A stretch of 7,550 bases of DNA from an uncultured Ignavibacteriales bacterium (GTDB taxonomy: Bacteria; Bacteroidota; Ignavibacteria; Ignavibacteriales; Ignavibacteriaceae), in assembly GCA_913053915.1 (NCBI GenBank), contig CAJXGP010000084.1:1-7550 (forward strand), read 5' to 3'. The position numbers were made by a program, and so were the translations under genes. A model generated the notes under the pieces. That model ran no database searches. It had not been told where the DNA came from and saw only the letters and a list, made by a program, of their open reading frames with translations. This document shows positions 7,301 to 7,550 of this stretch, in pieces. How positions within the stretch are numbered: position 1 is the first letter of the stretch; each line of letters starts with the position of its first letter.

Positions 7301-7550
7301 TTGAGAAAAGCAAAACGAGGAAAACTATCAATGGAGCAGATGGCACAGTTACAACGCTTGGCTCAGCAACAGGAGATTCTTAGAAAGTCACTTCAACAGT
7401 TAAATAATGAAGCAAAGCTATCAGGAAAGTTGAAAAGGCTGCCTGCTGATTTAGAGCATATTGCCAAACAAATGCAAGAGGTTGTAACGAATATGAAAAG
7501 TTATAATTTGAATGAAAAAACACTCCAGCTCCAAGAAAGAATTTTATCAA
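4382..7550 (+). CDS. Very large DUF4175-type membrane protein with long coiled-coil region (3' end outside window)
   Basis: The frame opened by ATG 4382 runs without a stop to the window end: 1056 codons plus one base. Two membrane segments (about 25-47 and 60-82) and a third (161-180) precede a beta-rich extracytoplasmic part. That part has VPPEFTFKIEPG (198-209), TPPTYSKLP (307-315), SDDYGF (431-436) and DNDFISGP (498-505), which I associate with DUF4175 and related large envelope proteins. After VPT (517-519) almost everything is charged, Gln/Lys/Met/Asn-rich helix, probably coiled coil, interrupted by GGGGQGG (943-949). I found no cysteine. The last residues, LQERILS, match where relatives continue with a short Arg-rich end, so perhaps 50-100 residues are missing (inference). 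The N-terminal start fits the first membrane segment but has no Shine-Dalgarno sequence. The preceding DUF4159 gene supports the family call. Function unknown; a structural or scaffolding envelope role is plausible. Confidence 0.82.
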   Translation, partial: MEIKTNYYKEILNKFEKLTRREYSFLIVVGFQVALIFSVLTFLTFVVAETLGHFPSSVRTILFFIFILVSFSTFLILFILPILKRFNIFRKTNYYKAAEKVGKYFPDIKDDLLNAIQLVSGKNKQTGYSSGLVEAAFENVYNRTKPVNFESIINFNKAKQLFSYVAGIIIIFGALYFLVPGIRAASNRLLNYNKEFIVPPEFTFKIEPGNAKVTKGDDISIVIKIAGQKPDKVYLAIKNADQTNFEKEELPAGPKGDYKFNIQAVRNSFKYYATAENISSDTYTINVINPPIIKTIIKIKTLNLTVTPPTYSKLPKIIQKDNGNVIALLGSKIHINISSTKNLKNAKLQFAVKPNLGMKVDSSRAIASFNIKKDNSYKIILTDERGVRNTSPITYSIKVMFDAYPSIEVISPNQNVSLANDNRLPLEVKISDDYGFTKLLLYYKLSASRYAQIQKKFRAIEIPLPKDQTEADVNYIWNLTPMNLSPEDIVLYYLEIFDNDFISGPKSAKTSTFSVRVPTLNEILSKADNTQNQSVSDLHDVYKQAQGLKQEMENISMELKQNKKDISWEEKQKIEQALKKFNKLGEKVKGIKKQLEKMQENLQKNNLLSKETLKKYMELQQLFDRMTNDEMKKVIEKLRDTLQSMLRQRTQQAMKNVKFNEEAFKKSIERTINLLKRIQVEQKVDELVKRAEQLVKNQKNVKEQTQNNKLSNNKEKNELAGKQNEISKKIKEFSKEMKNLSQKMSELKDMPKDQADKLSKEFKKQQNQKLSRQASQNLQQNQKRQALQNQSQIAQNMKRMKKGMKNLQKSINQQNQIQAFKDMMKITNNLIRLSKQQEKLKNQSKNMSPNSSAFNQNAQKQNDNQRNLEKVMQAMTSLSQKTFAITPEMGKALGDAQRNMMKAIEQLQNRNGSQASQSQGKAMESLNEAAEIMKNSIQAMMQGGGGQGGMMSLMQQLKQLSSQQMNLNNLSEMLRKAKRGKLSMEQMAQLQRLAQQQEILRKSLQQLNNEAKLSGKLKRLPADLEHIAKQMQEVVTNMKSYNLNEKTLQLQERILS

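Overview
The window comes from an AT-rich genome (about one third G+C by eye). The proteins look like those of the Bacteroidota/Chlorobiota/Ignavibacteriota lineage. The PpiD-type chaperone has the short N-terminal anchor and 'NNVGSVNG' segment I associate with Ignavibacteria and Bacteroidota. The DUF4159 and DUF4175 families are typical of that lineage, and only one of the four large genes has a clear Shine-Dalgarno sequence. An Ignavibacteria-like organism is my best guess; this is inference, not proof.

Layout, all genes on the + strand: (1) 1-219, a leader carrying two perfect 45-bp direct repeats 48 bp apart, then a GGAG ribosome binding site. (2) 220-2307, a membrane-anchored PpiD/SurA-like periplasmic peptidyl-prolyl isomerase, closed by a strong intrinsic terminator at 2333-2369. 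(3) 2429-3145, a secreted, probably outer-membrane beta-barrel protein of unknown role. (4) 3146-3416, a non-coding gap with a weak hairpin and a 42-codon ORF that looks like a fragment of a four-helix-bundle (23S rRNA intervening-sequence type) protein. (5) 3417-4076, a complete DUF4159 protein with a signal peptide. (6) 4077-4381, a 305-bp AT-rich gap with a possible weak terminator, a small hairpin and a short upstream ORF. (7) 4382 to the window end, the first 1056 codons of a very large DUF4175-type membrane protein: three membrane segments, a beta-rich ectodomain and more than 500 residues of Gln/Lys/Met-rich helix. The gene continues beyond the window.

Every large product is predicted to be exported to, or anchored in, the cell envelope. 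PpiD would help fold exported proteins such as the beta-barrel. DUF4159 and DUF4175 are families without an established biochemical function that I recall occurring near each other, often with MoxR-type ATPases and BatA/DUF58-like proteins. The large spacers (121, 271 and 305 bp) argue that these genes are separate transcription units rather than one tight operon.
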